From Merdiplasma sp964643295 (GTDB lineage Bacteria > Bacillota > Clostridia > Lachnospirales > Lachnospiraceae): a stretch of DNA of 64,000 nucleotides. The notes beneath the pieces were generated by a model. The model had not been told where the DNA came from. It was given only the letters and a program-made list of their open reading frames with translations, and made no database searches. Both the position numbers and the translations under genes were made by a program. Shown in pieces: positions 7,680-16,002 of the stretch. The number at the start of each line of letters is the position of its first letter. Position 1 is the stretch's first letter. Where the stretch lies: the NCBI GenBank assembly GCA_964643295.1, contig CAZXSN010000005.1, positions 29,290 to 93,289 of the forward strand. The letters run 5' to 3'.

Positions 7680-9605
7680 CTACTCGTCGCTGTCTGCCAC
7701 ATCGATCGTCCGGTGAAGCTCATTCCCGGCCAGATCAAGAGCCTTCTCAATCACCTGATCCATGTTGTAGTAACGGTAATCCCCGAGCCGCCCGCCAAAG
7801 AGTACGTTCTCTTCTTTGTCTGCCAGTTCCCGGTACCTTTCGTACAGGGCATTGTTCTTTTCATCGTTGACCGGATAGTAAGGCTCCATCCCCGGTTTCC
7901 ATTCCACGGAGTATTCCCTGGAGATGATCGTCGTCGGCTGCTGTCCGAACGTGAAATGCTTATGCTCGATGATTCGGGTGTAAGGCACTTCCCGGTCCGT
8001 ATAGTTGACCACCGCGTTCCCCTGATAGTTCTCCGTCTCAAGCTCTTCGGTCTCAAAGCGCACGGTGCGGTATTCCAGATGTCCCAGGGAATAGCCGAAA
8101 TATTCGTCGATTGGCCCGGTGTAGATCACCTTCTCAAACGTGTCCGGGTTCTCCTTCACATATGTCTCGTAGTCAGTCTCCAGCAGCACATCGATCCCCT
8201 CCAGCAGCTTGCTCACAATGGAGGTATACCCGCCTTCCGGGATCCCCTGATAACGGTCGTTAAAGTAGTTGTTGTCATAGGTAAAGCGAAGCGGCAGCCG
8301 CTTGATGATAAAGGGCGGCAGATCCCTGCAGTCCCTGCCCCACTGTTTTTCCGTATAGCCCTTGATCAGCTTCTCGTAGACATCGCGTCCCACCAGGGAG
8401 AGCGCCTGCTCCTCTAAGTTCTTCGGTTCCGTGATGTTCAGATCCGCGATCTGCTCCGCGATCTTTTCCTTGACCTGTGCCGGTGTGCGAAGCCCCCAGA
8501 GCTTGGAAAAGGTATTCATGTTAAACGGCAGGTTGTAAAGCTCATCCTTGTAAACAGCGACCGGGGAATTGATGTAATTGTTAAACTCCGCGAACTGGCT
8601 GATATATCTCCAGATGCGCTGATTGCTGGTATGGAAAATATGGGCGCCGTACTTATGCACATCGATCTGGCTTATGTTCTCCGTGTAAATGTTGCCGGCG
8701 ATATGATCCCGTTTGTCGATGACCAGACAGCGCTTCCCGGCCAGGTACGCCTCATGGGCGAAGACCGCGCCGAATAATCCGGCGCCCACCACCAGATAGT
8801 CATACTTGTTGTTGCCCGTCTTCTGTGCTTTCTTCACTTCTCTCTCCTTCCGCTCAATCTGAAAGACCTGTTCCTGACGGATACTGTAGGCATCGCACAC
8901 TTCGTCCGCTTCCCCGGACATGATCACTTCGCCCTTATCCAGCCACAGCGCGTGGGTGCAGAGACGCTTCACGGATTCAATGTTGTGGGAGACAAAAAGA
9001 AGCGTTGTCCCGCCGGAGAGCATCTCCCGCATACGGGCCTTGCACTTTTTGCGGAACTGGTAATCCCCCACGGAAAGGACTTCGTCGCAGATTAAAATTT
9101 CCGGGTTTACCATAGTCGCCACGGCAAACCCCAGACGCGCTTTCATTCCGGAAGAGTAGTTTTTGATCGGGGAATCCAAAAACTCCCCCAGCCCGGCAAA
9201 GTCCACGATATCCTCAAAGTGCTCCTCCATGAACTTGTTGGAATGCCCCAGAACTGCCCCGTTTAGGAAGATGTTCTCTCGGGCGGTAAGCTCTTTGTCA
9301 AACCCCGCGCCAAGCTCGATCATCGGCGCGATCGTTCCCCGCACCTTGACCGACCCCCGGTAGGGGGTTAAGATCCCGCAGATCGTCTTTAAGAGTGTCG
9401 ATTTCCCGGAGCCGTTCGTACCGATTAAGCCCCAGGATTCTCCCCGTTTGATATGCAGGCTGACATCCTGCAGCGCAAAAAACTCCTGAAACAATAGTTC
9501 CCGCTTGGCCAGCTTGATCGCGTATTCCTTAAGATTGTTGATTTTCTGGTTGGCCAGATTAAACCGTATGGAAACATGATTCACATCGATGATATTTTTT
9601 TCCAT
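7680..9605 (-). CDS. Fusion: polysaccharide-export ABC ATPase + UDP-galactopyranose mutase
   Basis: A single open frame of 641 residues joins two enzymes. Residues 1-250 are a Wzt/TagH-type ATPase: Walker A GTNGSGKST (62-70), signature YSSGMKARLGFA (150-161), Walker B ILICDEVLSVGD and H-loop SHN. After a charged linker (about 250-265), residues 267-641 are a full UDP-galactopyranose mutase: FAD motif VVGAGLFGA (272-280), YGAHIFHTS, EKQWGRD and the C-terminal FGGRLGDYRYYNMD. Glf converts UDP-galactopyranose to UDP-galactofuranose. ATG 9605 is chosen for its AGGAG site; further upstream the frame overlaps the permease gene. The two activities are usually separate proteins, and the fusion would put a galactofuranose supply on the exporter. 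The linker lies in continuous sequence with no N. Confidence 0.9.
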   Translation of the reverse strand: MEKNIIDVNHVSIRFNLANQKINNLKEYAIKLAKRELLFQEFFALQDVSLHIKRGESWGLIGTNGSGKSTLLKTICGILTPYRGSVKVRGTIAPMIELGAGFDKELTARENIFLNGAVLGHSNKFMEEHFEDIVDFAGLGEFLDSPIKNYSSGMKARLGFAVATMVNPEILICDEVLSVGDYQFRKKCKARMREMLSGGTTLLFVSHNIESVKRLCTHALWLDKGEVIMSGEADEVCDAYSIRQEQVFQIERKEREVKKAQKTGNNKYDYLVVGAGLFGAVFAHEAYLAGKRCLVIDKRDHIAGNIYTENISQIDVHKYGAHIFHTSNQRIWRYISQFAEFNNYINSPVAVYKDELYNLPFNMNTFSKLWGLRTPAQVKEKIAEQIADLNITEPKNLEEQALSLVGRDVYEKLIKGYTEKQWGRDCRDLPPFIIKRLPLRFTYDNNYFNDRYQGIPEGGYTSIVSKLLEGIDVLLETDYETYVKENPDTFEKVIYTGPIDEYFGYSLGHLEYRTVRFETEELETENYQGNAVVNYTDREVPYTRIIEHKHFTFGQQPTTIISREYSVEWKPGMEPYYPVNDEKNNALYERYRELADKEENVLFGGRLGDYRYYNMDQVIEKALDLAGNELHRTIDVADSDE

Positions 9606-9657
9606 CTTTCTGCTCCTGATGCGCTCGATTCCCCTCCTGCAGCATACCTTTTCCCCG

Positions 9658-10446
9658 TTAAATATAGAGAATGAAACGATTCTTATTCTTCTGAAAAGCC
9701 CAGACGCCGATAAAAAGCATGACAAACGCCCACAGCCAGCCTCCCCAGAAGATGCGCGGTCCCGGAAACTGTCCATATAACGCCAGGTCTCGAAACTGAG
9801 CGACGTAATAATACAGAGGGTTCGCCACTTTAATCAGCATCTGCATAAATTCCGGCAGGCGCTCCAGCGGATAGATGATCGGCGTCAGATACAGCCAGGC
9901 GGTCGTGATCGCCTTGTAGATGTACTCGATATCCCGGAAAAACACATGCATCTGCGCCAGGAGAAAGCCAAGGCCCATGCAGAAGATGTAAATCTGCATA
10001 AACACCAGCGGGCTAAACAGCAGCGTCCAGTAAAACGGCGCCCGGGTGATCAGCATCACCACCAGCAGGGCTCCTAAAGAGAGCACAAAATCCACCAGAC
10101 AGCTGGTCACTTTCGATACGGTAAAGATGTATTTCGGGATGTAGGTTTTCTTAAGCAGCGACGCATTCCCCGAGACCGATTTCATGGCCCCGTTCGTACT
10201 GGCGGTCAGAAAATCATAGAGCATCCGCCCGGTCAGAAGATACACCGGATAATTCTCGATGTTCCTGTGAAACATCGTGGAAAAAACCAGTGTCAGCACC
10301 AGCATCACCAGCAGCGGATTTAGAACACTCCAGACATAGCCTAAGAAACTCCTGCGGTATTTCAGCTTCAGATCCCGGCTGACCAGTTCTTTGATCAGAT
10401 CCTTATACTGAAACAGCATTTTCTTCCGATACTGAATCGCGTTCAT
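9658..10446 (-). CDS. Polysaccharide-export ABC permease (Wzm/TagG type)
   Basis: A 262-residue ABC-2 type permease with six predicted membrane helices. It opens with a cytoplasmic stretch ending LVSRDLKLKYRRSFLGYVWS, the hallmark of Wzm/TagG, then shows VLNPLLVMLVLTLVFSTMF and a final WAFVMLFIGVWAFQKNKNR. With the ATPase moiety of the downstream fusion (52 bases away) it forms the transporter that flips lipid-linked polysaccharide or teichoic acid across the membrane. The ATG chosen is preceded by GAGGAGG at a good distance, and it lies 11 bases after the stop of the DUF6273 gene. Confidence 0.9.
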   Translation of the reverse strand: MNAIQYRKKMLFQYKDLIKELVSRDLKLKYRRSFLGYVWSVLNPLLVMLVLTLVFSTMFHRNIENYPVYLLTGRMLYDFLTASTNGAMKSVSGNASLLKKTYIPKYIFTVSKVTSCLVDFVLSLGALLVVMLITRAPFYWTLLFSPLVFMQIYIFCMGLGFLLAQMHVFFRDIEYIYKAITTAWLYLTPIIYPLERLPEFMQMLIKVANPLYYYVAQFRDLALYGQFPGPRIFWGGWLWAFVMLFIGVWAFQKNKNRFILYI

Positions 10447-10457
10447 GGATTTCCTCC

Positions 10458-11594
10458 TCAAAGTCCGGAGCGGTCGACACAGATCACCGGACGCACGGAA
10501 AGCGCCGTATCTACCGGACAGCCATACGAGACCACCGTCCCGCCGACAGACACGAAAGCCGCCGTGGAAGCGTGTTCCCCCGGTGTACTCAGCCAGTAAT
10601 CCATGTTCGTCATGCCGCCAAGTACTGCCTTTCCTTCCAGTGCCTCTTCTGCGCTTAAGATTCGAAGATACTCTCCGGATTCTTTATCTTTGGAAACCGG
10701 CAGCAGCAGTTGCCGGTCGCTTTCTGAAAACTCGCTGAAAAGGATCGTATCATTCAGCCACTTATTAAGCGTCGACTCTTCCCAGCGCACATCTTCCTGC
10801 GTTTCATGGTAGGGCACCTGATAGAACGGACCGTCCTTTCTTACCTCCGATAAGATGAGCCAGAGCTTATCTTCCTCCTCTTTCCAGACCAGCCACTTCT
10901 CATTCCCAAACGATACAGTGCTGCCGACACTGGCCTTTTTTAAGGCCGTTTTCTCTTTGCGTTCCAGCTCTTCTTCTACGGCTGCCCGGCACTCTTCGGC
11001 CCGCTTTTCACTGTCCAGAAGCGGCTCCGCTTTTTCAAAGCGAAGCAGCGCTTTTTCATACTCTCCCTGATAGGCATAGGCCAGCCCCAACAGATACCGG
11101 TGCAGTCCCACTTTCCAGCCTGCCGCGCATCCAAGCAAAAGTATGAGAAGCAAGAATAGAACCGCCGCTTTTTTTACGCGTTTTTTGTTTCGGGAGGCCT
11201 GCAGTTTTTTCTCACACTTTTTGACCTGCTGCGGCGATTCTTTATACTCCCCCAGGGATTCAAAAATCCCGCGGGCTTTCTCCCAGTCCTGCGGGCCGTT
11301 GCCGCTGTTTAAGAGTGCGGTCGCTTTCTGATATGATTTGCGTTTCTTCTCCCTCGCGGCCTCTTTCGCAAGCTCCCTGCACTTTTGTGCCAGTTCGGGC
11401 GCGTCCAAGTACTCCCCGGCCTGCTCAAACATGGCCGCCGCCACCTGATAATTTTCTATCTTGTAATCCAGCTGCACAATCAGCTGGTCAGCATTCATTT
11501 TCTGAAGCGCATGCTCATACAGCACCTCGGTCGATTCGATCACCAGAGGCTGTTTGCGTTTTGCTCTCGCTTTCGCTCCGCGTTTTTTTGCCAT
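10458..11594 (-). CDS. Membrane protein with TPR-like repeats and DUF6273 domain
   Basis: A 378-residue protein. A basic N-terminus (AKKRGAKARAKRKQP) is followed by two helical repeat units with the pattern FEQAGEYLDAPELAQKC and FESLGEYKESPQQVKKC. Next come one membrane helix (KAAVLFLLLILLLGCAAGW, about residues 142-160), another TPR-like unit (LLGLAYAYQGEYEKALLRFE) and a C-terminal DUF6273 domain (KWLVWKEEEDKLWLIL, WEESTLNKWLND, YWLSTPG). DUF6273 occurs in many Clostridia surface or membrane proteins of unknown role. The start lies within the 3' end of rsmI (80-base overlap), with AGGAGG eleven bases upstream. It lies between the housekeeping block and the export genes and may belong to either. 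Confidence 0.75.
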   Translation of the reverse strand: MAKKRGAKARAKRKQPLVIESTEVLYEHALQKMNADQLIVQLDYKIENYQVAAAMFEQAGEYLDAPELAQKCRELAKEAAREKKRKSYQKATALLNSGNGPQDWEKARGIFESLGEYKESPQQVKKCEKKLQASRNKKRVKKAAVLFLLLILLLGCAAGWKVGLHRYLLGLAYAYQGEYEKALLRFEKAEPLLDSEKRAEECRAAVEEELERKEKTALKKASVGSTVSFGNEKWLVWKEEEDKLWLILSEVRKDGPFYQVPYHETQEDVRWEESTLNKWLNDTILFSEFSESDRQLLLPVSKDKESGEYLRILSAEEALEGKAVLGGMTNMDYWLSTPGEHASTAAFVSVGGTVVSYGCPVDTALSVRPVICVDRSGL

Positions 11595-12462
11595 CGTCGT
11601 CACTTCCTCCTGGCGTATGCTGCTCCTCTAACAGCATCCGGTAGATCTCGCGTTTCCCAAGCCCCCGGTCTTTCGCCACAGCTTTCCTGGCCTCTTTTAT
11701 GTCCAGCCCCCGGCGTTCATAAAACTCCATATGCTCCGTAAGGGAAAGCTCCTGCCAGACGGCCTGCTCTTCTTTTTCCAGTTCCTTCCTGGAACGGCCC
11801 CCGATCACAATCACACATTCGCCCTTCGGCTCATTCTGCTGATAAAAGTTAAGAAGCTCAGACAGGGACGAACGAAGAACCATCTCATGACATTTCGTAA
11901 GCTCCCTGCAGACGGCAGCTTTCCGGTCCCCCAAAACACAGGCAAGTTCCTGCAGGGTGCGCACAAGCCGGTGCGGCGCCTCATAAAGAACCGCCGTCCT
12001 GGTCTCGGTCTTTAATTCCTCCAGGATCTGCGTGCGCTCTTTTTTCTCCTGCGGCAAAAAGGCCTCAAAACAAAACCGTCTCGTGGGCAGTCCGCTAAGG
12101 GTTAAGGCCGTCACACAGGCACAGGCTCCCGGCAGGGAGGTCACTTCAATCCCGGCCTCGCAGCACATGGAAACCAGTTCCTCCCCCGGATCCGAGATCG
12201 CCGGTGTGCCGGCGTCCGTAATCAGCGCTACTTTGCATCCCGCCCGCATCTTTTCGACCAGTTCGTGGCCTTTTTCGATTTTGTTATACTCATGGTAACT
12301 GGTCATGGGTGTGCGGATCTCAAAGTGATTGAGCAGGCGGATGCTGTTGCGGGTATCCTCCGCCGCGATCAGATCCACTTCCCGCAGAGTGCGCACAACC
12401 CGGAAAGTGATATCCTCCAGGTTGCCGATGGGCGTCGCACACACATACAATTTCCCGCTCAT
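11515..12462 (-). CDS. rsmI: 16S rRNA (cytidine-2'-O)-methyltransferase RsmI
   Basis: A 315-residue tetrapyrrole-methylase-fold enzyme that 2'-O-methylates C1402 of 16S rRNA using SAM. It starts GKLYVCATPIGNLEDITFR, followed by AAEDTRNS, LITDAGTPAISDPG, SLPGACACVTAL and YEAPHRL, all RsmI signatures. Ribosome site AAAGGA before the ATG. The last roughly 25 residues (EEQHTPGGSDDDGKK onwards) are an unconserved hydrophilic tail, encoded in DNA that also encodes the start of the next gene in another frame. The place after ricT and trmN6 is the conserved Bacillus/Clostridia order yaaT-yabB-yabC. Confidence 0.95.
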   Translation of the reverse strand: MSGKLYVCATPIGNLEDITFRVVRTLREVDLIAAEDTRNSIRLLNHFEIRTPMTSYHEYNKIEKGHELVEKMRAGCKVALITDAGTPAISDPGEELVSMCCEAGIEVTSLPGACACVTALTLSGLPTRRFCFEAFLPQEKKERTQILEELKTETRTAVLYEAPHRLVRTLQELACVLGDRKAAVCRELTKCHEMVLRSSLSELLNFYQQNEPKGECVIVIGGRSRKELEKEEQAVWQELSLTEHMEFYERRGLDIKEARKAVAKDRGLGKREIYRMLLEEQHTPGGSDDDGKKTRSESESKTQTASGDRIDRGAV

Positions 12463-12597
12463 GAGAGTTCCTTTCTTCCCGCCGCGTAAGTTTTAGCCGA
12501 CACATTTCCCGGCGCGGCTTCCAATCCGAGACTTCTCTTCAGATGAGACTCCGCCGCACTTTTCCAATGAGAAACCCCTGCGCTTCTTTAAATTCTG

Positions 12598-13184
12598 TCA
12601 CTGCGCATACAGCTTAAGAAGCTCCTTCGTATACACGCCCGGACTTTTGTAGACCACCAGCGGCGGCTCGACGTTTACCTGGGGCTTTCCGCCTTTGAGC
12701 GCTTCGATCAGAACCAGGTTCGCTTCCCTGTTAAAATAAGGATGCACAAAGCGAATCCGTTTTGGCTCCAGATGATACTGACTTAAGGCGCCAAAAATCT
12801 GCACCAGACGAAACGGACGGTGCACAAGAAAAAAGGTGCCTTTCTGCTTTAGCGCCCGCGCCGCTTCCCTTACCACGTCATCCAGCGTACAGAAAATCTC
12901 ATGGCGGGCTGACGCCAGATGATCATCCGGATTGGGCAGTCCATGGCCCCTCTCCAGGTAAGGAGGATTCGAGGTGACTATCTCAAAAGAATCCGCCGGT
13001 ACAAGCTCACCGGCGTGACACAAATCNNNNNNNNNNNNNNNNNNNNNNNNNNNNNNNNNNNNNNNNNNNNNNNNNNNNNNNNNNNNNNNNNNNNNNNNNN
13101 NNNNNNNNNNNNNNNNNNNNNNNNNNAGCACAAAGGAATCCTCCCCGGGACAGTCTTCTTTTCGCTCACGGAAAGTCCCCTCAA
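12598..13184 (-). CDS. tRNA1(Val) N6-adenine methyltransferase-like (TrmN6/YabB), interrupted by assembly gap
   Basis: The C-terminal part is clear: FEIVTSNPPYLERGHGLP holds the NPPY motif of N6-adenine methyltransferases, then DDHLASARHEIFCTLDDVV, FFLVHRP and RIRFVHPYFNREANLVLIEA, as in the YabB/TrmN6 family that modifies A37 of tRNA1(Val). A run of 100 N hides the SAM-binding motif I region. On the far side the likely start is TTG at 13184 (AGGAGG six bases upstream, reading LSVSEKKTVPGRIPL) or GTG at 13169. This reading is in a different frame from the 3' part across exactly 100 N, so the gap size is arbitrary. The synteny (between ricT and rsmI) supports the call. Confidence 0.7.
13027..13126. 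other. Assembly gap (100 N)
   Basis: Exactly one hundred N. The round number and the frame disagreement on its two sides show that it is a placeholder, not a measured distance. It removes the N-terminal part of the trmN6-like gene. Confidence 0.97.
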
Positions 13185-13205
13185 AAACCGCCTCCTCGGG
13201 CGCTC

Positions 13206-14918
13206 TCATGATTGCGCAGAAGGAGCGGAACCCTCTTTCGATTCCCTGCCCTCCCCGCTAAACTTCGCATCTTTCCTGTCCGCGCTGTCCCTGCGGAGCT
13301 GCTCATTGGCTCTTTCCCTCTTCTCGCCGCGGGGCTGCTCTTCTTTTCTCTCCCGGGCTTCCTTTCCGGGACGGTTTTCCTTTGGCTGCGGATTCTCCTT
13401 TCGGGAAGGATCTTTCCCCCGCTGCTCCTTCTCTTCGCGGGAAAGATTCTCCTTCTTTCCCTGAGGCTCCTCACGAAGCGGTTCTTCACTTCTTGGCGGA
13501 CGATCCGCACGGCCCGATTCTTTTTTCTGCGGTCTTTCCGCGCGGGAACGGGTCTCTTTGCGCTCTTCGCTCTCCCTGCGGGACTGTTCTTCCGAGCGCT
13601 CTGCGTTTTCACGGGGCTGGCCTTTCTTTCTCTCCTGGCCTTCCTTCTTTCCCGATCCCTCTGTGCGGTTTCGGCCCTCTTTCTTTCCCCGAAACTCCTC
13701 ACGGGGATGGCTGCCCTTGTTTTCCTGTCCGCCTACGCGGTTTTTGCCCTCTTTATTTTTCTGCCCCTCCGCGCGGGATTTTCCCTCTTTCCCTTCCGGG
13801 TTTCCTGTCCGGTTTCTGCCTTCCCTGTTTTCCTGGTTTCCGCCTCGGGGCCTTCCTTCCTTTTCCTGCGCTCCCGAACGGCTTTTGCCTTCCTTATTCT
13901 CCGCTGTCGTCTGGCGGTTTCTTCCCTCTCCGCTTTCCGGGTTTTGCACACGGCTCTTCGTCTCGGCCCCTTCTAAAGACTGGGTACGGGATGGCCTCTC
14001 TTTGACTTCCTGAATCTCAACGTCGGTGTTCTCTTCCATTCTTTCAGGGGTTTCCTGCGGTTTTTCCTCCCTGCCGGAGGATACGTTTTTGTCCCTCTTT
14101 TTGCTGCGGGGCCGGAATTTTAAGTCCTTGACATCGTACTCCTGCAGTTCCTTCTCATCGTCTAGTTCCACCAGGACCTTGACTCTCTGACGCAGGACAT
14201 TCACGCTGGACACCTCTCCCCGCAGACCGGATGCCGTGATCACCGTATCGCCGATACCCGGGAGTTTGCTGTTTAAGTACTCGTAAGTGTCCTCCTCGTT
14301 TTTCAGACAGCACATCAGTCTCCCGCAGACACCGGAAATCTTCGTCGGATTTAAGGAGAGGTTCTGCTCTTTCGCCATCTTGATCGATACTGGGGCAAAC
14401 TCCTGAAGGTAGGCATGACAGCACAGTTCGCGCCCGCAGATGCCGACGCCGCCGATGATCTTGGTTTCATCGCGCACCCCGATCTGGCGCAGTTCTATCC
14501 GTGTGCGGAAGTAGGACGCGAGATCCTTTACCAGATCCCGAAAATCCACCCGCCCGTCCGCGGTAAAATAGAACATGATCTTGTTGCCGTCAAACGTGTA
14601 CTCCGCATCGATGAGCTTCATATCCAGTTCGTGTCTGCGGATCCGTTCCCGGCAGACGCGTATAGCCTCCAGCTCTTTCTCCCGGTTCTCCTGCACCAGG
14701 GCTTCATCCTCCTCGCTGGCTATTCGGATTACCGGCTTTAACGGCTGCACGACTTTGCTCTCCTCCAGTTCCTGGGGTTTTCCGGCCACCGTACCGTACT
14801 CCAGGCCTCTCGCCGTCTCCACAATCACGTGGTCGCCCGTTTTGACCTCGTAGTCCTGCGGGTCAAAGAAGTAGACCTTGCCGGCGTTGCGGAACCGCAC
14901 CCCTACGATTTTTACCAT
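13206..14918 (-). CDS. ricT: RicT/YaaT PSP1-domain protein with long low-complexity tail
   Basis: Residues 1 to about 275 are a RicT (YaaT) protein: MVKIVGVRFRNAGKVYFFDP, IGVRDETKIIGGVGICGREL, then CGRELCCHAYL and SGVCGRLMCCLKNE. These are the conserved Cys pairs that in Bacillus bind Fe-S clusters in the RicAFT complex, which controls RNase Y and phosphorelay entry. The remaining roughly 295 residues are a Lys/Arg/Glu/Gly-rich tail of loosely repeating units such as NKEGKNRVGGQ and KKEGRNRTEGS; Bacillus RicT stops near residue 275. The ATG directly abuts the holB stop codon. The tail looks disordered and could bind RNA, but that is an inference. Confidence 0.9.
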   Translation of the reverse strand: MVKIVGVRFRNAGKVYFFDPQDYEVKTGDHVIVETARGLEYGTVAGKPQELEESKVVQPLKPVIRIASEEDEALVQENREKELEAIRVCRERIRRHELDMKLIDAEYTFDGNKIMFYFTADGRVDFRDLVKDLASYFRTRIELRQIGVRDETKIIGGVGICGRELCCHAYLQEFAPVSIKMAKEQNLSLNPTKISGVCGRLMCCLKNEEDTYEYLNSKLPGIGDTVITASGLRGEVSSVNVLRQRVKVLVELDDEKELQEYDVKDLKFRPRSKKRDKNVSSGREEKPQETPERMEENTDVEIQEVKERPSRTQSLEGAETKSRVQNPESGEGRNRQTTAENKEGKSRSGAQEKEGRPRGGNQENREGRNRTGNPEGKEGKSRAEGQKNKEGKNRVGGQENKGSHPREEFRGKKEGRNRTEGSGKKEGQERKKGQPRENAERSEEQSRRESEERKETRSRAERPQKKESGRADRPPRSEEPLREEPQGKKENLSREEKEQRGKDPSRKENPQPKENRPGKEARERKEEQPRGEKRERANEQLRRDSADRKDAKFSGEGRESKEGSAPSAQS

Positions 14919-15911
14919 CTATTTGTTCTCCTTTATGGTCAGGAACAGAAGTTCCATCGTTAATTCAAAATTTACATTGGCATCCAGGCGGTCCTTCGCC
15001 ATCTGAATGGCATCCTCGATCTGGTTTAACCCCTCGTAGGAGCTGACATTGGCGCTTTGGCGAATCGCGTTTAACTGATCCTTAAAGATCACGCCCCCGG
15101 CATCCCTGGTCGCCTTAAAATAGAGCACATCGCGGTACCATACCGCCAGGATATCCAGATAATCCCGGATATCAATCCTGTAGGCGAGCACGGATTTTAC
15201 CGCGTTGATGATCTCATTCATATCCATCTCGCGGGCGCCTGCGGCAAGCTGCAGGGCAGCCTTCTTGATCGCGTTGAAGTTCTCCGAGGAGGCCAGTTTC
15301 GCTGCTTTCCCGATATTCCCCTGCGCGAATGCCACACAGATATCCGCCTGATAATCCGGGATTTCCATGTGCTCCATGAGGTAATGGCGCACCAGCTCAT
15401 CCGGCACCGGGCGAAAGTCTAAAAGTATACAGCGGGAACGGATCGTCTCCAGCAGGGAGGCGGCGTTTCTGGTCAGAAGCAGGATCACCGCGTAGGACGG
15501 CGGCTCCTCAAGCGTCTTTAAAATCGCGTTCTGTGTCGCCGGAGTCATCTTTTCCGCTTCCGCCACGATGTAAATCTTATACTTTCCCTGATATGGCATG
15601 ATCTGCACATCGTTCACCAGCTGTGCCCGGATCTCATCTACCCCGATACTGCCTGGTTTTTCATGCGTCACATAAATGATATCCGGGTGGTTGTGATGCG
15701 CCGCCTGTATACAGGAACGGCACTTCCCGCAGGGCTCCGCGCCTCCCGATTCGCACTGCAGCGTCATGGCAAAGGCATCCGCCAGCATACGCTTACCGGA
15801 ACCAACTTCCCCCTGCAAAAGGTACGCATGGCTGACTTTCCCGGATTTAATCGCGTTTTTAAGATGCCCAATCAGATCCTGGTGCCCGATGATATCTTGA
15901 AATCCCGCCAT
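14919..15911 (-). CDS. holB: DNA polymerase III subunit delta'
   Basis: A 330-residue AAA+ clamp-loader subunit. GFQDIIGHQDLIGHLKNAI opens the protein, and YLLQGEVGSGKRMLADA is a P-loop (GEVGSGKR). The zinc module CGKCRSCIQAAHHNHPD and the sensor region KTLEEPPSYAVILLLT with TIRSRC follow. The protein helps load the beta clamp onto DNA. The neighbours match the conserved Firmicutes order holB-ricT. The tail lacks any unusual extension. There are 91 bases between it and the upstream kinase gene. Confidence 0.95.
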   Translation of the reverse strand: MAGFQDIIGHQDLIGHLKNAIKSGKVSHAYLLQGEVGSGKRMLADAFAMTLQCESGGAEPCGKCRSCIQAAHHNHPDIIYVTHEKPGSIGVDEIRAQLVNDVQIMPYQGKYKIYIVAEAEKMTPATQNAILKTLEEPPSYAVILLLTRNAASLLETIRSRCILLDFRPVPDELVRHYLMEHMEIPDYQADICVAFAQGNIGKAAKLASSENFNAIKKAALQLAAGAREMDMNEIINAVKSVLAYRIDIRDYLDILAVWYRDVLYFKATRDAGGVIFKDQLNAIRQSANVSSYEGLNQIEDAIQMAKDRLDANVNFELTMELLFLTIKENK

Positions 15912-16002
15912 CTTAAACCCCTCCCGCGGACCAAAAAATCACGATAAGAATACCATATCCGCGCCTCAAAGTAAAGTCACGCTCCGCCCATTTTCAAAGC
16001 CC

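Noticed and set aside
13212..14013. Several long plus-strand frames opposite ricT
   Set aside because: Produced by the purine-rich repeats of the RicT tail on the other strand; hydrophobic low-complexity text without gene features.
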